Shown one piece after another: positions 27,045-36,224 of a DNA stretch of 64,000 nucleotides. Positions within the stretch are counted from its first letter, which is position 1. Every line of letters begins with the position of its first letter. Both the position numbers and the translations under genes were made by a program. The notes beneath the pieces are model-generated. The model had not been told where the DNA came from, made no database searches, and saw nothing but the letters and a program-made list of their open reading frames with translations. This DNA comes from Komarekiella atlantica HA4396-MV6 (lineage in GTDB: Bacteria; Cyanobacteriota; Cyanobacteriia; Cyanobacteriales; Nostocaceae): NCBI GenBank assembly GCA_019359395.1, contig JAHHHK010000034.1, forward strand, positions 1 through 64,000. Reading direction: 5' to 3'.

Positions 27045-27114
27045 AACCTCACCCCCAGCCCCTCTCCGAACTTCGGAGAGGGGAGGTAAAGCATAGCTTT
27101 ATCGGGATGAGGTT
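27045..27114. repeat. Intergenic hairpin repeat
   Basis: A perfect 12-bp stem, CCCCTCTCCGAA (27059-27070) with TTCGGAGAGGGG (27072-27083), is nested inside an outer inverted repeat, AACCTCACCCC (27045-27055) with GGGATGAGGTT near 27104-27114. This is a common cyanobacterial interspersed element. Confidence 0.7.
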
Positions 27115-27204
27115 AATGCTGTATCTCATTAGATTAGGAAACGCTATAAGTGAGATAATCAATAACAAATTTTTGATTATCATGCCCATTGTGGCAGTTT
27201 TTCC

Positions 27205-27731
27205 ATGCGTCGAGATTCGATATTTTATAAATTATTCCAACAATCACCCAGTTTGTTATTTCATCTGTTGATAAATCCACCAAGTAATGCATCTGAATAT
27301 ATATTTGATTCAGTAGCAGTCAAAGAACCAAAATTTGAGATTGACGGGGTATTCCTACCACCACAAAACCAAAGTCCAGGTGTGGTGTATTTCTGCGAGG
27401 TGCAATGTCAAAAGGATGAAAGGCTCTATGAGCGTGTGTTTGCGGAATCTTGGTTATATTTTTACCGGAATCGTGACAGATTTAGTAATTTACAAATAGT
27501 GATAATTTATCCATCCCACAGTTTAGAACAGAGCGATATTAATCCCTACCTAAGTCAGCCCATAAATTGTTAACCTATTTACGGTAGTTGGCAGTTTATT
27601 CGTTTGCATAGCTAAATAGGATTGGAAATGTTCTGATCGCCAATTTTGCTACAGGTAGTTCGATCTTCGGAGATTCCCGTAAAGTATCGCAAGTTGAATC
27701 GCTCTGTTTGGAACATATCGCCGATAATTAA
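27205..27731 (+). pseudogene. Broken Rpn-family (DUF2887/DUF4351) nuclease gene
   Basis: The first 115 codons are intact and typical: MRRDSIFYKLFQQSPSLLFH at the start, then FDSVAVKEPKFEIDGVFLPP, VVYFCEVQCQKDE (nuclease core with the E-x-Q motif) and YFYRNRDRF. After SLEQSDINPYLS the frame ends at 27573. A second piece in another frame (27663-27731) reads IFGDSRKVSQVESLCLEHIADN and then stops; this is the start of the C-terminal tail. Full-length relatives have roughly 250-300 residues, so the middle is deleted and the end is lost. Confidence 0.75.
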
Positions 27732-27739
27732 TAAGTTGT

Positions 27740-27904
27740 TTATAATTCAACGGGTTTAATTTCCAGTTTGCCAGATGTCAATTTTTCCCTATATAAACTG
27801 TTTAGTTTGTCAAGCACAATAGTGCCGTCCGCAGATTGGTTTTGCGGTCTTTCTTCAGAGGAGTGGTCGCATGATTTGCAAACAAAGAGAATGGCTTTGG
27901 GCAT
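27740..27904 (-). pseudogene. Truncated DUF1636 gene
   Basis: The start at 27904 (MPKAILFVCKSCDHSSEERP) lies four bases after the stop of the binding-protein gene, so it was the next gene of an operon. The 54 codons match the N-terminal half of DUF1636, a predicted metal-binding family with paired cysteines. The frame reads KPVE, then L and a stop, where relatives continue with a Cys-rich segment (CLWTC-like). The 3' end abuts the remnant of the nuclease gene. The second cysteine set is lost, so it is probably non-functional. Confidence 0.65.
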
Positions 27905-27908
27905 AGGG

Positions 27909-28874
27909 TTAATGTGTTTTGACAAGGTATTTGTAGAGGTCATCAATGACTGCATCCGCAGCAATTAAGTTTGATGCAGTCCAAGTCCAATCATCTACAA
28001 AATACACATGCCCTTGTTGAACAGCTTTAATTTTTTTCCAAAGGGGCTTTTCTCGCAAAGCTTCGATAGTTTTTTTATCATCACTCAAGACAAATATAAC
28101 ATCACCATTTATATCTTCTAGGTTTTCCTCTGTAATTTGATAACTACCACCAGAAACAACAATATTTTGGGCTTTTGGACGTTTTATTCCAATATCCTCA
28201 AGAATTGAACCAACAAATGAGTTTTTGATGCTTATATGAATAATTGGTGAGACTCTCAAAACGTAAATTACAGATACTGTTTTGTTCTCATATCGATTAT
28301 TCAAAGCAGCTTTTAATTCACTGATTCGTTGATAGTAGTGATTCCAAGCTTGTTGTTCAGCTTCTTCTTTTCCCAATACTTCAGCCTGAGAATGAAAATA
28401 TTCTCTCCATGATGACTCACCGTGCCAATTGATTACTACCGTGGGACTAATTTGAGAAGTAATAGAATAAGTTTCTCGTAGTGTTGATGATCCTAAAATA
28501 AGATCGGGTTTAGCAAGCAATATCCTTTCTGGATTAGTCTGATATTGAGATCCTAATTGTAATTGTTTGATACCTGCCATTCTCCGCTTCAGATATGGAG
28601 GAATATCTTTTTGTACACCTTGAGTTGTGGCACTACCGATCGGCTTGATACCGAGTAAAAGTGCATTGGCAAGAGTCATATGATAGATGGTGACAACACG
28701 CTTGGGATTTTTTGGGATACAAGTTTCTCCCATTACGTGTTTTACTACTCGGCATTGTGATGTTGGCTGTTGCCACCTTGTAGCACTGTCATTCAAATTC
28801 GGTCTACAGCCCGAAATCATTACAAATGTCAAGACTCCTAACAATAGTAGACAGATAAAGCGGCGTAAAAACAT
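27909..28874 (-). CDS. Iron-siderophore ABC transporter substrate-binding lipoprotein
   Basis: FecB/BtuF-like periplasmic binding protein. Starting at the ATG at 28874, the 321-residue product has a lipoprotein signal (MFLRRFICLLLLGVLTFVMI, then SGC as lipobox), a conserved CIPKNPKRVVTIYH entry into the first lobe, LLLGIKPIGSA, PDLILGSSTL and a second lobe that ends YLVKTH. It would capture ferric siderophores delivered by a TonB-dependent receptor. The receptor gene directly upstream is broken and no permease or ATPase gene is in the window. The frame of this gene is intact. A longer frame from a GTG at 28919 exists but adds only a pre-signal extension. Confidence 0.87.
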   Translation of the reverse strand: MFLRRFICLLLLGVLTFVMISGCRPNLNDSATRWQQPTSQCRVVKHVMGETCIPKNPKRVVTIYHMTLANALLLGIKPIGSATTQGVQKDIPPYLKRRMAGIKQLQLGSQYQTNPERILLAKPDLILGSSTLRETYSITSQISPTVVINWHGESSWREYFHSQAEVLGKEEAEQQAWNHYYQRISELKAALNNRYENKTVSVIYVLRVSPIIHISIKNSFVGSILEDIGIKRPKAQNIVVSGGSYQITEENLEDINGDVIFVLSDDKKTIEALREKPLWKKIKAVQQGHVYFVDDWTWTASNLIAADAVIDDLYKYLVKTH

Positions 28875-28953
28875 TGACAACGGGCAATAAAGGGGAAAGT
28901 GTAAATCGAATAATTGCACAAGCTATTTAGCTAATTGCCAAAAGGGGAACTAG

Positions 28954-31426
28954 TTAAAACTCCCAACTGAGCGAACCAATCACTGTCAAGGGATCGCCAA
29001 CTTGGTTAAACAATCTTCCGAAAGAATAATTTTGATAGGTTACGTCAAACAAATTTCGGACGTTGATAGCTGCTTTCAGGCGATCTCTACGATAATAAAT
29101 TGCTGCATCGGTACGCAAATAGCTTGGCAGTACAAAGGAATTATCCAAATCACCTTGGCGATCGCCAATGTAGAACAGCCCCAAACCAAACCCTAAACCC
29201 TGCAAATTGCCTTGCTGGATTTCGTAGGTTGTCCAGAGACTGGCTTGATTCTCTGGCACGTTGTTTAATCTATTACCTACTCTGGGGTAATATTATCCTC
29301 AGTGACTTCTGCATTGATATGTGAATAGGAGGCAATCACCTTCCATCCAGGCAAAATCTCACCTGCGATATCTAGTTCAATTCCTCGACTCTCTTGTTCC
29401 CCGATCTGAATAGAGAAACCTTGTGCAGCCAGCACGGGATCAGGATCTCGCGTTGTAACGTTCGTCTTGGTGATCTGATAGGCTGCCAACGTTGCTGAAA
29501 GCTTGCCGTCTAGAAAATCAGCTTTAATACCAGCTTCGTACTGTGTTCCTTTGGTTGGTTTGAATGCTCTGCCATCTGGATTTGCTCCAAAGGTAGGAGT
29601 GAATGATTGACTATAGCTGGCATAGAGCGAAACTGTGTCACTAGGTTGATAAACCAACCCAATTCTAGGGCTAAAGGCGCTATCACTCTGTTCTTGAGCG
29701 AGTTTACCCACAACGTCAAATGTTCTTTCCACCCAATCAAAGCGTCCACCAATCAGGAGTTTTAGGTTATCTAGCAGCGTGATTTGATCTTGCGGGTAAA
29801 GTCCATAAGATTGAATCGGCTCATAGAAAGCGAAGCGAGAGCCCGATACAAACTGGTAATTTGAAGTATCGTAGTTTGGGTTCAGGATGTCCAAATCACC
29901 TGGACCTGCTCCAGATCTGCTTTCAAAGTTTTCAACATTTCGATTGGCATCAAAACCGATTAAAACCTGGTGTGCAATTGTTCCTGTCTTGAACTTACCC
30001 AACAAGTCGATCTGCCCAAAATAGTTATTGATGTTGTATTCGCGTTGAGAAACACTACTTCCCTGTAGGGTGCGGTCATCAACTAGGTTGTTGAAGTTGG
30101 AATATGCTTCTTGAGTTGAATTAAGGACAACTGCAAGATTATTGCGGATTTGCCAATTTTCGTTAAATTGGTGGTTGAGGATGTAACCAAATTTGTGGGT
30201 ATCTCTAGTATTGAAGTCAATATCAGGATACCCACTAAAGAAGTTTCGAGGTAGAAAAGTATTGTCACTGAGAACGGGAACGTCTGCCTTAAAAGGTCTC
30301 ACGTCGGAGCGAATGTACTCATAGTAAAGGTTTAAGTTCGTGCGATCGCCTATTTTCCAAGTGATTGAGGGAGCTATTGTAATCACCTCTGAGTTAGCAA
30401 AATCGACAACACTATCCGAAGCTCGGTAGCTACCGATAAAGCGATAAAGTAGGTTTTTATCGGTAGTCAAGGATCCAGATAAATCGATGCTGGGTTGATA
30501 AAGCCCATAACTTCCTACGTCTAACCCAAGTTTGTAATAAGGTGTACTTAGGGGTTGCTTAGTAGTAACATTGACAATCCCACCTGGTTCTACAGCCCCA
30601 AACAAAACTGAGGCTGGTCCCTTGAGAACTTCCACTTGCTCGACTGTCCCGATTGCTGTGTTGGCGAATCTATCTGTATCTCTAAATCCATTGCGGAAAT
30701 TTCCATCGGCATTGAATCCTCGAATTACTCTATTGACTGAAGCTGGACTTAAATTTTGTTGTCCAGGACTCACGCCACTAACGGTTTCCGTTGCTTCAGT
30801 TAGATTTGATACGTTGCGATCTTCTAGCACCTGTTGCGGCACAACCTGAATCGACTGAGGAATATCCCGCAATGGGGTATCAGTGCGCGTTGCCGTACTC
30901 GCATTTGGCACGCGATACCCATCTTGCTCACCCGTCACCACCAACTCGATTGGGTCATCCTGCTGTGCTGCTGGTGTCTCCTGTGGTGTCTGGGTTGCTG
31001 GCTTTTCTGACCTTGGCGGTGTTTGCGGTGGTTGCGTCGCCACTTCCTCAGATGCTACTGCAAAAATCAACCCGACATTATCATCAAATAACTCAACCGT
31101 AGGTAAAGCATTCTCACCAACTACCGTCACCTGTACAGTATTTGCATCAATATTTGTAACCGTTATCTCTGTAACTGCCGCGAGGGGTTTCTCAGAACGA
31201 AAGGTGAAAGCATCTCCGTTAGCTAATCGCAACTGGGCGCTAGGGATATCTGCGGAAATTCAATGTCGCTGAGTTGGGGAATATCTGCGTTATTCCTCGG
31301 TAAAGGTACTTTTTGTGTCTTTTCTGGTTTTGTATCAGCCCAAGCTGGTTGAGATGCAAGCAGTACCAAAGCTACAATCCATAGTCGCCAATTTAATCGC
31401 CCAAAAGCCACTAAAAATCTTTGCAT
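28954..31426 (-). pseudogene. TonB-dependent siderophore receptor gene with two lesions
   Basis: The reading runs in three frames. Piece 1 (31426 to about 31250) encodes a signal peptide (LNWRLWIVALVLLASQPAWA) and a short linker to PQLSDIEFPQIS. Piece 2 (31265-29277) encodes an AMIN-like segment (LRLANGDAFTFRSEKPLAAV), a plug domain (IPQSIQVVPQQVLEDRNVSN) and most of the barrel. Piece 3 (29276-28954) encodes the barrel end (VGNRLNNVPENQ...), finishing in SLSWEF with the usual terminal Phe. Between 1 and 2 a frame change goes with loss of about 50-60 residues compared with relatives. Between 2 and 3 one base is missing near 29278 (CCAGAGTAGGT). A receptor cannot be made unless these are sequencing errors. 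Confidence 0.85.
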
Positions 31427-31639
31427 AACTCCTACACCTATAGAGAAATATTATCAAATAACCTAGTAGAGTTAGATTACGTGGTTTGTTTCGATTTCGT
31501 CTATCTGTAGAGTTGCATTTTTTTGTCACTTCAGAGGCTTTTTCCCAAATTGCAATTCCTTATACCAGTCCTACACGATTGTCCCCTAAGGTTGTGTGGC
31601 TGTAACTCAAACCAGTAGCTAAAATTTCGACTGTAGCTC

Positions 31640-32176
31640 TTATGCCAATCGCAGATAAGGACACTTTTGTAAAAACCCAGATGCCTTATTGTGAGCATCT
31701 AAGTTATGAGTATGTGCTGGCGTCGGCCGAATAATACCACCAAAAAGATCATCCAACCCATATGGTGTAAAAAATTGCCATTGCCCTTGTGTATCTAGCC
31801 GAACTCCTACAGCAGTAGCAGTATGTAGCCAATCTGTGATGCCATCCTCTGCACTAGTGTAAGCTCTGTAACCAAGACGCCAACGCGCAAAACTAGCTTG
31901 ATTTTTCACATCAAACTGTTCATGAGAAAATTGTTCTGTTAAAGTTGCCTTCGCGGCTAGTTCTTGGGAACGGTTTCCCTCAATATCAAAGAATGCAATA
32001 TCAAAATCTTTAATACCTAATCCACATTCATTGCCAAAGATTGAATGCCAAACTGTGTTTCGGACTGCACCCCCTGCTAACCACCAGTCCGGTAAGTTGA
32101 GTTGAGCGATCGCAGGTAATACTGTACCAATAACTGTATCAGCTAAAATCGTCTGTAAACGAGTGTTACTATTCAT
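31640..32176 (-). CDS. Nucleotidyltransferase-family protein (NTP_transf_6/DUF925 type)
   Basis: The 178-residue protein carries WWLAGGAVRNTVWHSIFGN (about 31-49) and KDFDIAFFDIEG (about 56-67). The first matches the GG-x-x-R-N strand-turn-helix of the nucleotidyltransferase fold and the second the D-x-D metal pair. The C-terminal part (ARWRLGYRAYTSAEDGITDW, TATAVGVRL and YGLDDLFGGIIRPTP) is typical of the DUF925 group. No substrate is known for this group. It stands alone between the broken receptor gene and the next gene, which is divergent. Confidence 0.82.
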   Translation of the reverse strand: MNSNTRLQTILADTVIGTVLPAIAQLNLPDWWLAGGAVRNTVWHSIFGNECGLGIKDFDIAFFDIEGNRSQELAAKATLTEQFSHEQFDVKNQASFARWRLGYRAYTSAEDGITDWLHTATAVGVRLDTQGQWQFFTPYGLDDLFGGIIRPTPAHTHNLDAHNKASGFLQKCPYLRLA

Positions 32177-32368
32177 ATCAAATTCCTGGGATTGTCAAGT
32201 AAAAGGTGAAAATATTATCATTTACATTTCACAAAGCTTACGGTGTTTTTAGTTTTGCTGTTACCCTTAATGGGTCAATTATCAGGAAAACTTCTGTAGT
32301 CATAATACAAAGAGAACAGGGTTACACGGAAGGGAAAGTTGTGAATTTAAAATTTAAAATTCTTATTT

Positions 32369-33601
32369 ATGGAAGACTTATTTGCGCGATTTGAACGCAC
32401 ACTAAATCCTGAACTGCCTTCCCTAACAGAGTCGCAACAACAACTGTTGCAAGAACTCAGTATTAATGAAAATCAACCTGGTACAATTGGGCATGACTTT
32501 CAAACAATAATAGATTTCTTGCAATCAAATGGAGTAGAAGTTAGTAGTGTTAATAATCTTTTACCATTAAAAGTACTATCAGAAATTAATTCTCGGTTGA
32601 GTCATCCAATTGAACATCAACTCAAACGCCCTGTACAAAAATCATACCCTTACATTAATGGACTCTATCTGTTATTACGCAGTTCTGGGATAGCTAAAAT
32701 TAGATCTCAAGGAAAAAAGCAGATTTTAGTATTAGACGAAGCTACTTTGAAATCATGGTCAAATCTCAACTCTACAGAACGCTATTTCAACTTACTAGAA
32801 GCGTGGCTGATTTGGGGAAATAACGAAATTTTGGGTGAGCATCAAGACCCTTTTGGCAATTTATTTAGGTGCATACAGTTTTGGTCACGCGTTCCAGAAA
32901 CAGGTTTAAAATTTGCCAAATACGAAGACCAGCAAAATATTAGTTATTATCCTGGTCTTTATAATGTTGCTCTATTAGAGTTATTTGGATTCCTATCTAT
33001 CAAACAGGGAAAACCACAAGCAGGTAAAGGATGGCGTATTGTCAATTTACAACGCTTGCCTTTCGGGGATGCTTTATTACGGTTATTGTTTCCCATTGGA
33101 ATCCGAGGAGAGTTACAGGATGATGTAAATGTAGCTTTTGGAAAATTGCAGTCGCATCTGCAATCATTTTTTCCAGAATGGAAGCAGAATTTATTTGTGT
33201 CAACGCAAGGCTTCACTGATGGTATTTATATTTTTAAAGTATCTATTTCTCGGTTTTGGCGACGCATTGCGATACCAGCAAAAAAACCATTAAGCTGGTT
33301 AGCCGAGATAATTCTTGATGCTTTTGATTTTGATTATGATCATCTGTACGAGTTTAGTTATAAAGACCGTTTTGGTCGCACAATCAAGATTTGTCATCCA
33401 TATATTGAAACACCACCATTTGCAGATCAGGTGCAAATTGGTGATTTGCCTTTAGAACCCGGTTCTAAAATGACTTATCTTTATGATTTTGGTGATAATT
33501 GGGAATTTGATGTGCAATTAGAAGCAATTAATCCACCCGATAATAAAATTAAAAAAGCAAAGATTTTGGAAATTCATGGAAATGCACCTCAACAGTATTA
33601 G
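32369..33601 (+). CDS. Plasmid pRiA4b ORF-3-like protein
   Basis: The 410-residue protein has an uncharacterised N-terminal part (about 1-285) and a C-terminal pRiA4b ORF-3 domain (about 295-410), recognisable from LDAFDFDYDHLYEFSYKD and KMTYLYDFGDNWEFDVQLE. The family is found on plasmids, with IS1096-type transposons and on chromosomes; function is not known. The C-terminus (EIHGNAPQQY) is shorter than in relatives, which usually go on with a Pro/Asp-rich tail. It stops ten bases before a heptamer repeat array, so repeat expansion may have cut the tail. Confidence 0.78.
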   Translation: MEDLFARFERTLNPELPSLTESQQQLLQELSINENQPGTIGHDFQTIIDFLQSNGVEVSSVNNLLPLKVLSEINSRLSHPIEHQLKRPVQKSYPYINGLYLLLRSSGIAKIRSQGKKQILVLDEATLKSWSNLNSTERYFNLLEAWLIWGNNEILGEHQDPFGNLFRCIQFWSRVPETGLKFAKYEDQQNISYYPGLYNVALLELFGFLSIKQGKPQAGKGWRIVNLQRLPFGDALLRLLFPIGIRGELQDDVNVAFGKLQSHLQSFFPEWKQNLFVSTQGFTDGIYIFKVSISRFWRRIAIPAKKPLSWLAEIILDAFDFDYDHLYEFSYKDRFGRTIKICHPYIETPPFADQVQIGDLPLEPGSKMTYLYDFGDNWEFDVQLEAINPPDNKIKKAKILEIHGNAPQQY

Positions 33602-33612
33602 AGTGAGGAAAA

Positions 33613-33644
33613 CAGTAAACAGTAAACAGTAAACAGTAAACAGT
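33613..33644. repeat. Heptamer tandem array, CAGTAAA orientation
   Basis: Four and a half perfect copies of CAGTAAA. It is the reverse complement of the longer array at 33787-33901, so the two can fold into a stem around a 140-base loop. Confidence 0.85.
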
Positions 33645-33786
33645 TATCAGTCAAGATAATTCGGTTTAAGGAGAACCACTAAGGAGGTGATCACTCCCAA
33701 CTGAAAACTAATAACTGAAAGTCGGTTAGTAGCAAACGCTATCTGACGGATTTAAAACCCCCATCATCCACCTTGATAACTGATAA

Positions 33787-33901
33787 CTGTTTACCGTTTA
33801 CTGTTTACCGTTTACTGTTTACCGTTTACTGTTTACTGTTTACTGTTTACTGTTTACTGTTTACCGTTTACTGTTTACCGTTTACTGTTTACTGTTTACT
33901 G
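33787..33901. repeat. Heptamer tandem array, TTTACTG orientation
   Basis: About sixteen copies of a seven-base unit CTGTTTA, with a C/T alternation (TTTACTG and TTTACCG). Typical cyanobacterial STRR; no spacers, so not a CRISPR array. Confidence 0.85.
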
Positions 33902-34006
33902 ATTTAATTATCTGAACATATCCAATTACGTGATTTAGCTACAATCGAATAAACAACATAATTTTGGTTTATTCTCAAAAGTTATAATAGTTATTTGCAA
34001 AGGTTG

Positions 34007-34693
34007 ATGGAAAACGACACACCAAAAGAATTGAATCCAGATCAAGAGATTGAGCGCTTGATTGATGCGGTAATGTCCTCATCACTAACTGATCTGACTG
34101 ATGAACAGTACCGCAAAAAGATGCAGCGACGCAAAGAAGTACAGGATCGGCGAATAGCACAAGCTGTACCTGAAAAAGGGTTAATTATTGTAAATACTGG
34201 TAATGGTAAAGGTAAAACTACTGCGGCTTTGGGGATGGTGTTACGATCGCTTGGTCATGGGTATAAAGTGGCGATCGTTCAATTCATCAAAGGTAGTTGG
34301 GAACCTTCAGAAAAAAGGGTTTTCAGTTATTGGGAAGATCAGTTAGAATTTCACGCGATGGGCGAAGGCTTCACCTGGGAAACTCAAGATCGCGATCGCG
34401 ATCTCGATAAAGCTAGCGCCGCTTGGCAGAAATCATTAGAATATATCCGCAACCCAGATTTTCATCTAGTGTTGTTAGATGAAATCAATATCGCCCTCAA
34501 AATGGCTTATTTACAAGTTGAGGAAGTTTTAGCAGGTTTAGCGCAAAAACCAGATGATAAACACGTTATTCTAACAGGTAGAGGCGCACCGGCTGCTTTA
34601 ATTGAACGAGCTGACCTCGTAACTGAAATGACCTTAGTTAAGCATCCTTTCCGCGATCAAGGCGTTAAAGCGCAACCAGGAATTGAGTATTAA
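34007..34693 (+). CDS. cobO: Cob(I)yrinic acid a,c-diamide adenosyltransferase
   Basis: CobO/BtuR adds the adenosyl group to cobalt in cobalamin synthesis and salvage. The ATG at 34007 (MENDTPKELNPDQEIERLID) gives 228 residues; a TTG at 33995 is less likely. The P-loop NTGNGKGKTTAALGM (about 63-77), QFIKGSWEPSEK, HAMGEGFTWE and the LLDEINIALKMAYL motif are all diagnostic. The N-terminal extension of about 55 residues before the core is a common feature. No cobalamin riboswitch was recognised upstream. Confidence 0.94.
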   Translation: MENDTPKELNPDQEIERLIDAVMSSSLTDLTDEQYRKKMQRRKEVQDRRIAQAVPEKGLIIVNTGNGKGKTTAALGMVLRSLGHGYKVAIVQFIKGSWEPSEKRVFSYWEDQLEFHAMGEGFTWETQDRDRDLDKASAAWQKSLEYIRNPDFHLVLLDEINIALKMAYLQVEEVLAGLAQKPDDKHVILTGRGAPAALIERADLVTEMTLVKHPFRDQGVKAQPGIEY

Positions 34694-34740
34694 TTTGTTA
34701 GGTAATTCAATTGCACATCGACTCATAAGGGCCGTTCTTT

Positions 34741-34783
34741 GTCATTAGTCATTTGTCTTTTATAAATACAAATGACTAATGAC
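34741..34783. terminator. Hairpin between convergent cobO and the next gene
   Basis: A perfect 16-bp stem (34741-34756 with 34768-34783; GTCATTAGTCATTTGT and its complement) with an 11-base loop sits between two converging genes. It is built of GTCATTNGT-type repeats that recur in several spacers of this window (37707, 37918, 39797, 42308). A role as terminator is inferred; no U-tract is present. Confidence 0.5.
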
Positions 34784-34798
34784 CAATGACGGTATTAA

Positions 34799-35632
34799 TC
34801 ATTTGACGAATTTGGTGTATGAATCTGCTGATGATTGATTGCACATTTGCAATATCCGTCTGTCGCTAGCGCTGATCCGATTTAACTGATGATAATCTTG
34901 CAGTGCTACCGAGTAGGCGTAGGTGCTTGATTCATCGTCAGCGACCCTAGGTAGTCTATTAGTTGTAGCTACCTGACTCGAACTGGCTTCATCTGGTGAA
35001 CCTTTCACCGTCATCGCCAACTCTCCTGAGCGATCAAGTGTACCCTGGAAACAACTAAACTCTGATTGGGGCATATATAATGCACCTCTGACTCTGCCCT
35101 GCTGCTTCTGAAATATAATGTACCCTTGTCCAAGCTGGTTTGGTTTTGGGGATTGACCATAAAGATAAATCCCATTTTTAACGGGAAAGTTTGCTCTAGG
35201 TAAAATTCCTAGTTCTTTTACAGATGCTTTGGGTTCTGTAGCTAGCGCTACAGTTTTGTTATTTCTCGATAACCTTGCAGAGGCAATATACTGAGACCGC
35301 TGTTGAGAGCGTCTAGATACTTTGCTGCGAACGGGAGTCGATTTTGCAAGTTTTCTTTGCTCAAACTCTGAATTCCTAAATCTTGAAGCCGTCTGGCGTT
35401 GACTTCTTTGCTCTCGAACTTCTCTTAGCCGCGATAACAGAGGAGTTTCGGAGCTTTTCTGAATTCGAGCAGATGAAACTTGAAAATCTGTAACTAGTAT
35501 GGATGCTTTTTCTATTTGGCTACTCAGCACTGGTTGAGTCTGCTTAGCGACAAAGCCGAGGGTGAGAAGTAAGCCCACAAGGGGAATTCCCAACTTAAGA
35601 GGGGGTAAGAACTGACGAATGTTGTTAAGCAC
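34799..35632 (-). CDS. Protein of unknown function with N-terminal signal or membrane anchor
   Basis: The 277-residue protein has a hydrophobic segment at about 13-30 (LKLGIPLVGLLLTLGFVA), a long basic, Arg/Ser/Gln-rich low-complexity region (about 65-125) and a more structured C-terminal half (about 140-277) with IYLYGQSPKPNQLGQGYIIF, RGALYMPQSEFSCFQGTL and two cysteines (SCFQ and MCNQ). I do not recognise a family by name, although such C-terminal sequence recurs in cyanobacterial hypothetical proteins. Likely exported and anchored by the N-terminal helix. Confidence 0.68.
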   Translation of the reverse strand: MLNNIRQFLPPLKLGIPLVGLLLTLGFVAKQTQPVLSSQIEKASILVTDFQVSSARIQKSSETPLLSRLREVREQRSQRQTASRFRNSEFEQRKLAKSTPVRSKVSRRSQQRSQYIASARLSRNNKTVALATEPKASVKELGILPRANFPVKNGIYLYGQSPKPNQLGQGYIIFQKQQGRVRGALYMPQSEFSCFQGTLDRSGELAMTVKGSPDEASSSQVATTNRLPRVADDESSTYAYSVALQDYHQLNRISASDRRILQMCNQSSADSYTKFVK

Positions 35633-36224
35633 CCTACTTCTCCTGTTAAAAAAATAACTAAGTTCTCTAGAACTTAACTTGAACCGTAACCAAGTTTTGA
35701 CCGTTCAAGGCTCTGTCAATGGTTTGATTTCTGTTGTCCGAAATACAAAACTATCGAAAGATAAAGTTTTTCTATAACTTAGGTTTGTAATTTTAATCTA
35801 CCATTGGTTAGATTCTTCAAGCTTCCTCCAATGGATTCACCCATTCGGGTGAATTTAATCACAATTCAACACTCCAAAGAGTATTTTATATTTTTTTTGG
35901 GGATTTTTAAGTTAGAAACACTACATTCCAGGTAACTGATTGCGATCGCTCAGAACCTAATATAAAAAAATCGCCTCCTGAATCAGGAGGCGCAAGTTAG
36001 TGAACTAAAGAATTTCCAAAAAATATATTATCCAATTTTGTAGGTAGAAGTTTGAGATCAGAAAATCTCGGCTCAGAACTTTGAAGCATCCTGTCCGCCT
36101 TTGATTTCGGGCGGGTAAAATGACCACCCCACAATAAGTAGTTGGATATTTTTTATTTGAAAGTTACTAAAGAAAAGCTCAAGGGTCGAAAGCCAACCCT
36201 TAAAATTATCAGAAGCGATCGCTT
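35633..36224. other. Intergenic region with terminator for the sigma factor gene
   Basis: No gene seen. It contains the strong minus-strand terminator at 35964-35992 and a weaker AAGGGT/ACCCTT hairpin (36181-36201) just after the sigma factor stop. The 230 bases between the sigma gene and the strong terminator could be a long 3' untranslated region or hold a small RNA; nothing decides this. Confidence 0.55.
35964..35992 (-). terminator. Rho-independent terminator, minus strand
   Basis: CGCCTCCTG (35972-35980) pairs perfectly with CAGGAGGCG (35984-35992) around a three-base loop. On the minus strand the stem is followed, after one base, by seven T residues (35964-35970). It should end the transcript of the sigma factor gene. 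Confidence 0.82.

Larger units (their letters stand above)
26797..27204. other. Intergenic region with a gene remnant and a hairpin repeat
   Basis: No intact gene. It contains the nuclease remnant at 26900-27004 and the hairpin repeat at 27045-27114. An open frame at 26996-27271 runs through both and is not credible. Confidence 0.6.
33602..34006. other. Intergenic region dominated by heptamer arrays
   Basis: No gene seen. It holds the heptamer arrays at 33613-33644 and 33787-33901. The about 60 bases before the cobO start are AT-rich and may contain its promoter. Confidence 0.6.

Noticed and set aside
26996-27271. Open frame of 91 codons
   Set aside because: Covers the end of a nuclease remnant and an intergenic hairpin repeat.
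33613-33901. CRISPR array
   Set aside because: Units are seven bases long and directly joined, with no spacers.
33602-34006. Cobalamin riboswitch upstream of cobO
   Set aside because: No B12-box-like or paired core could be found; the region is heptamer repeats and AT-rich DNA.
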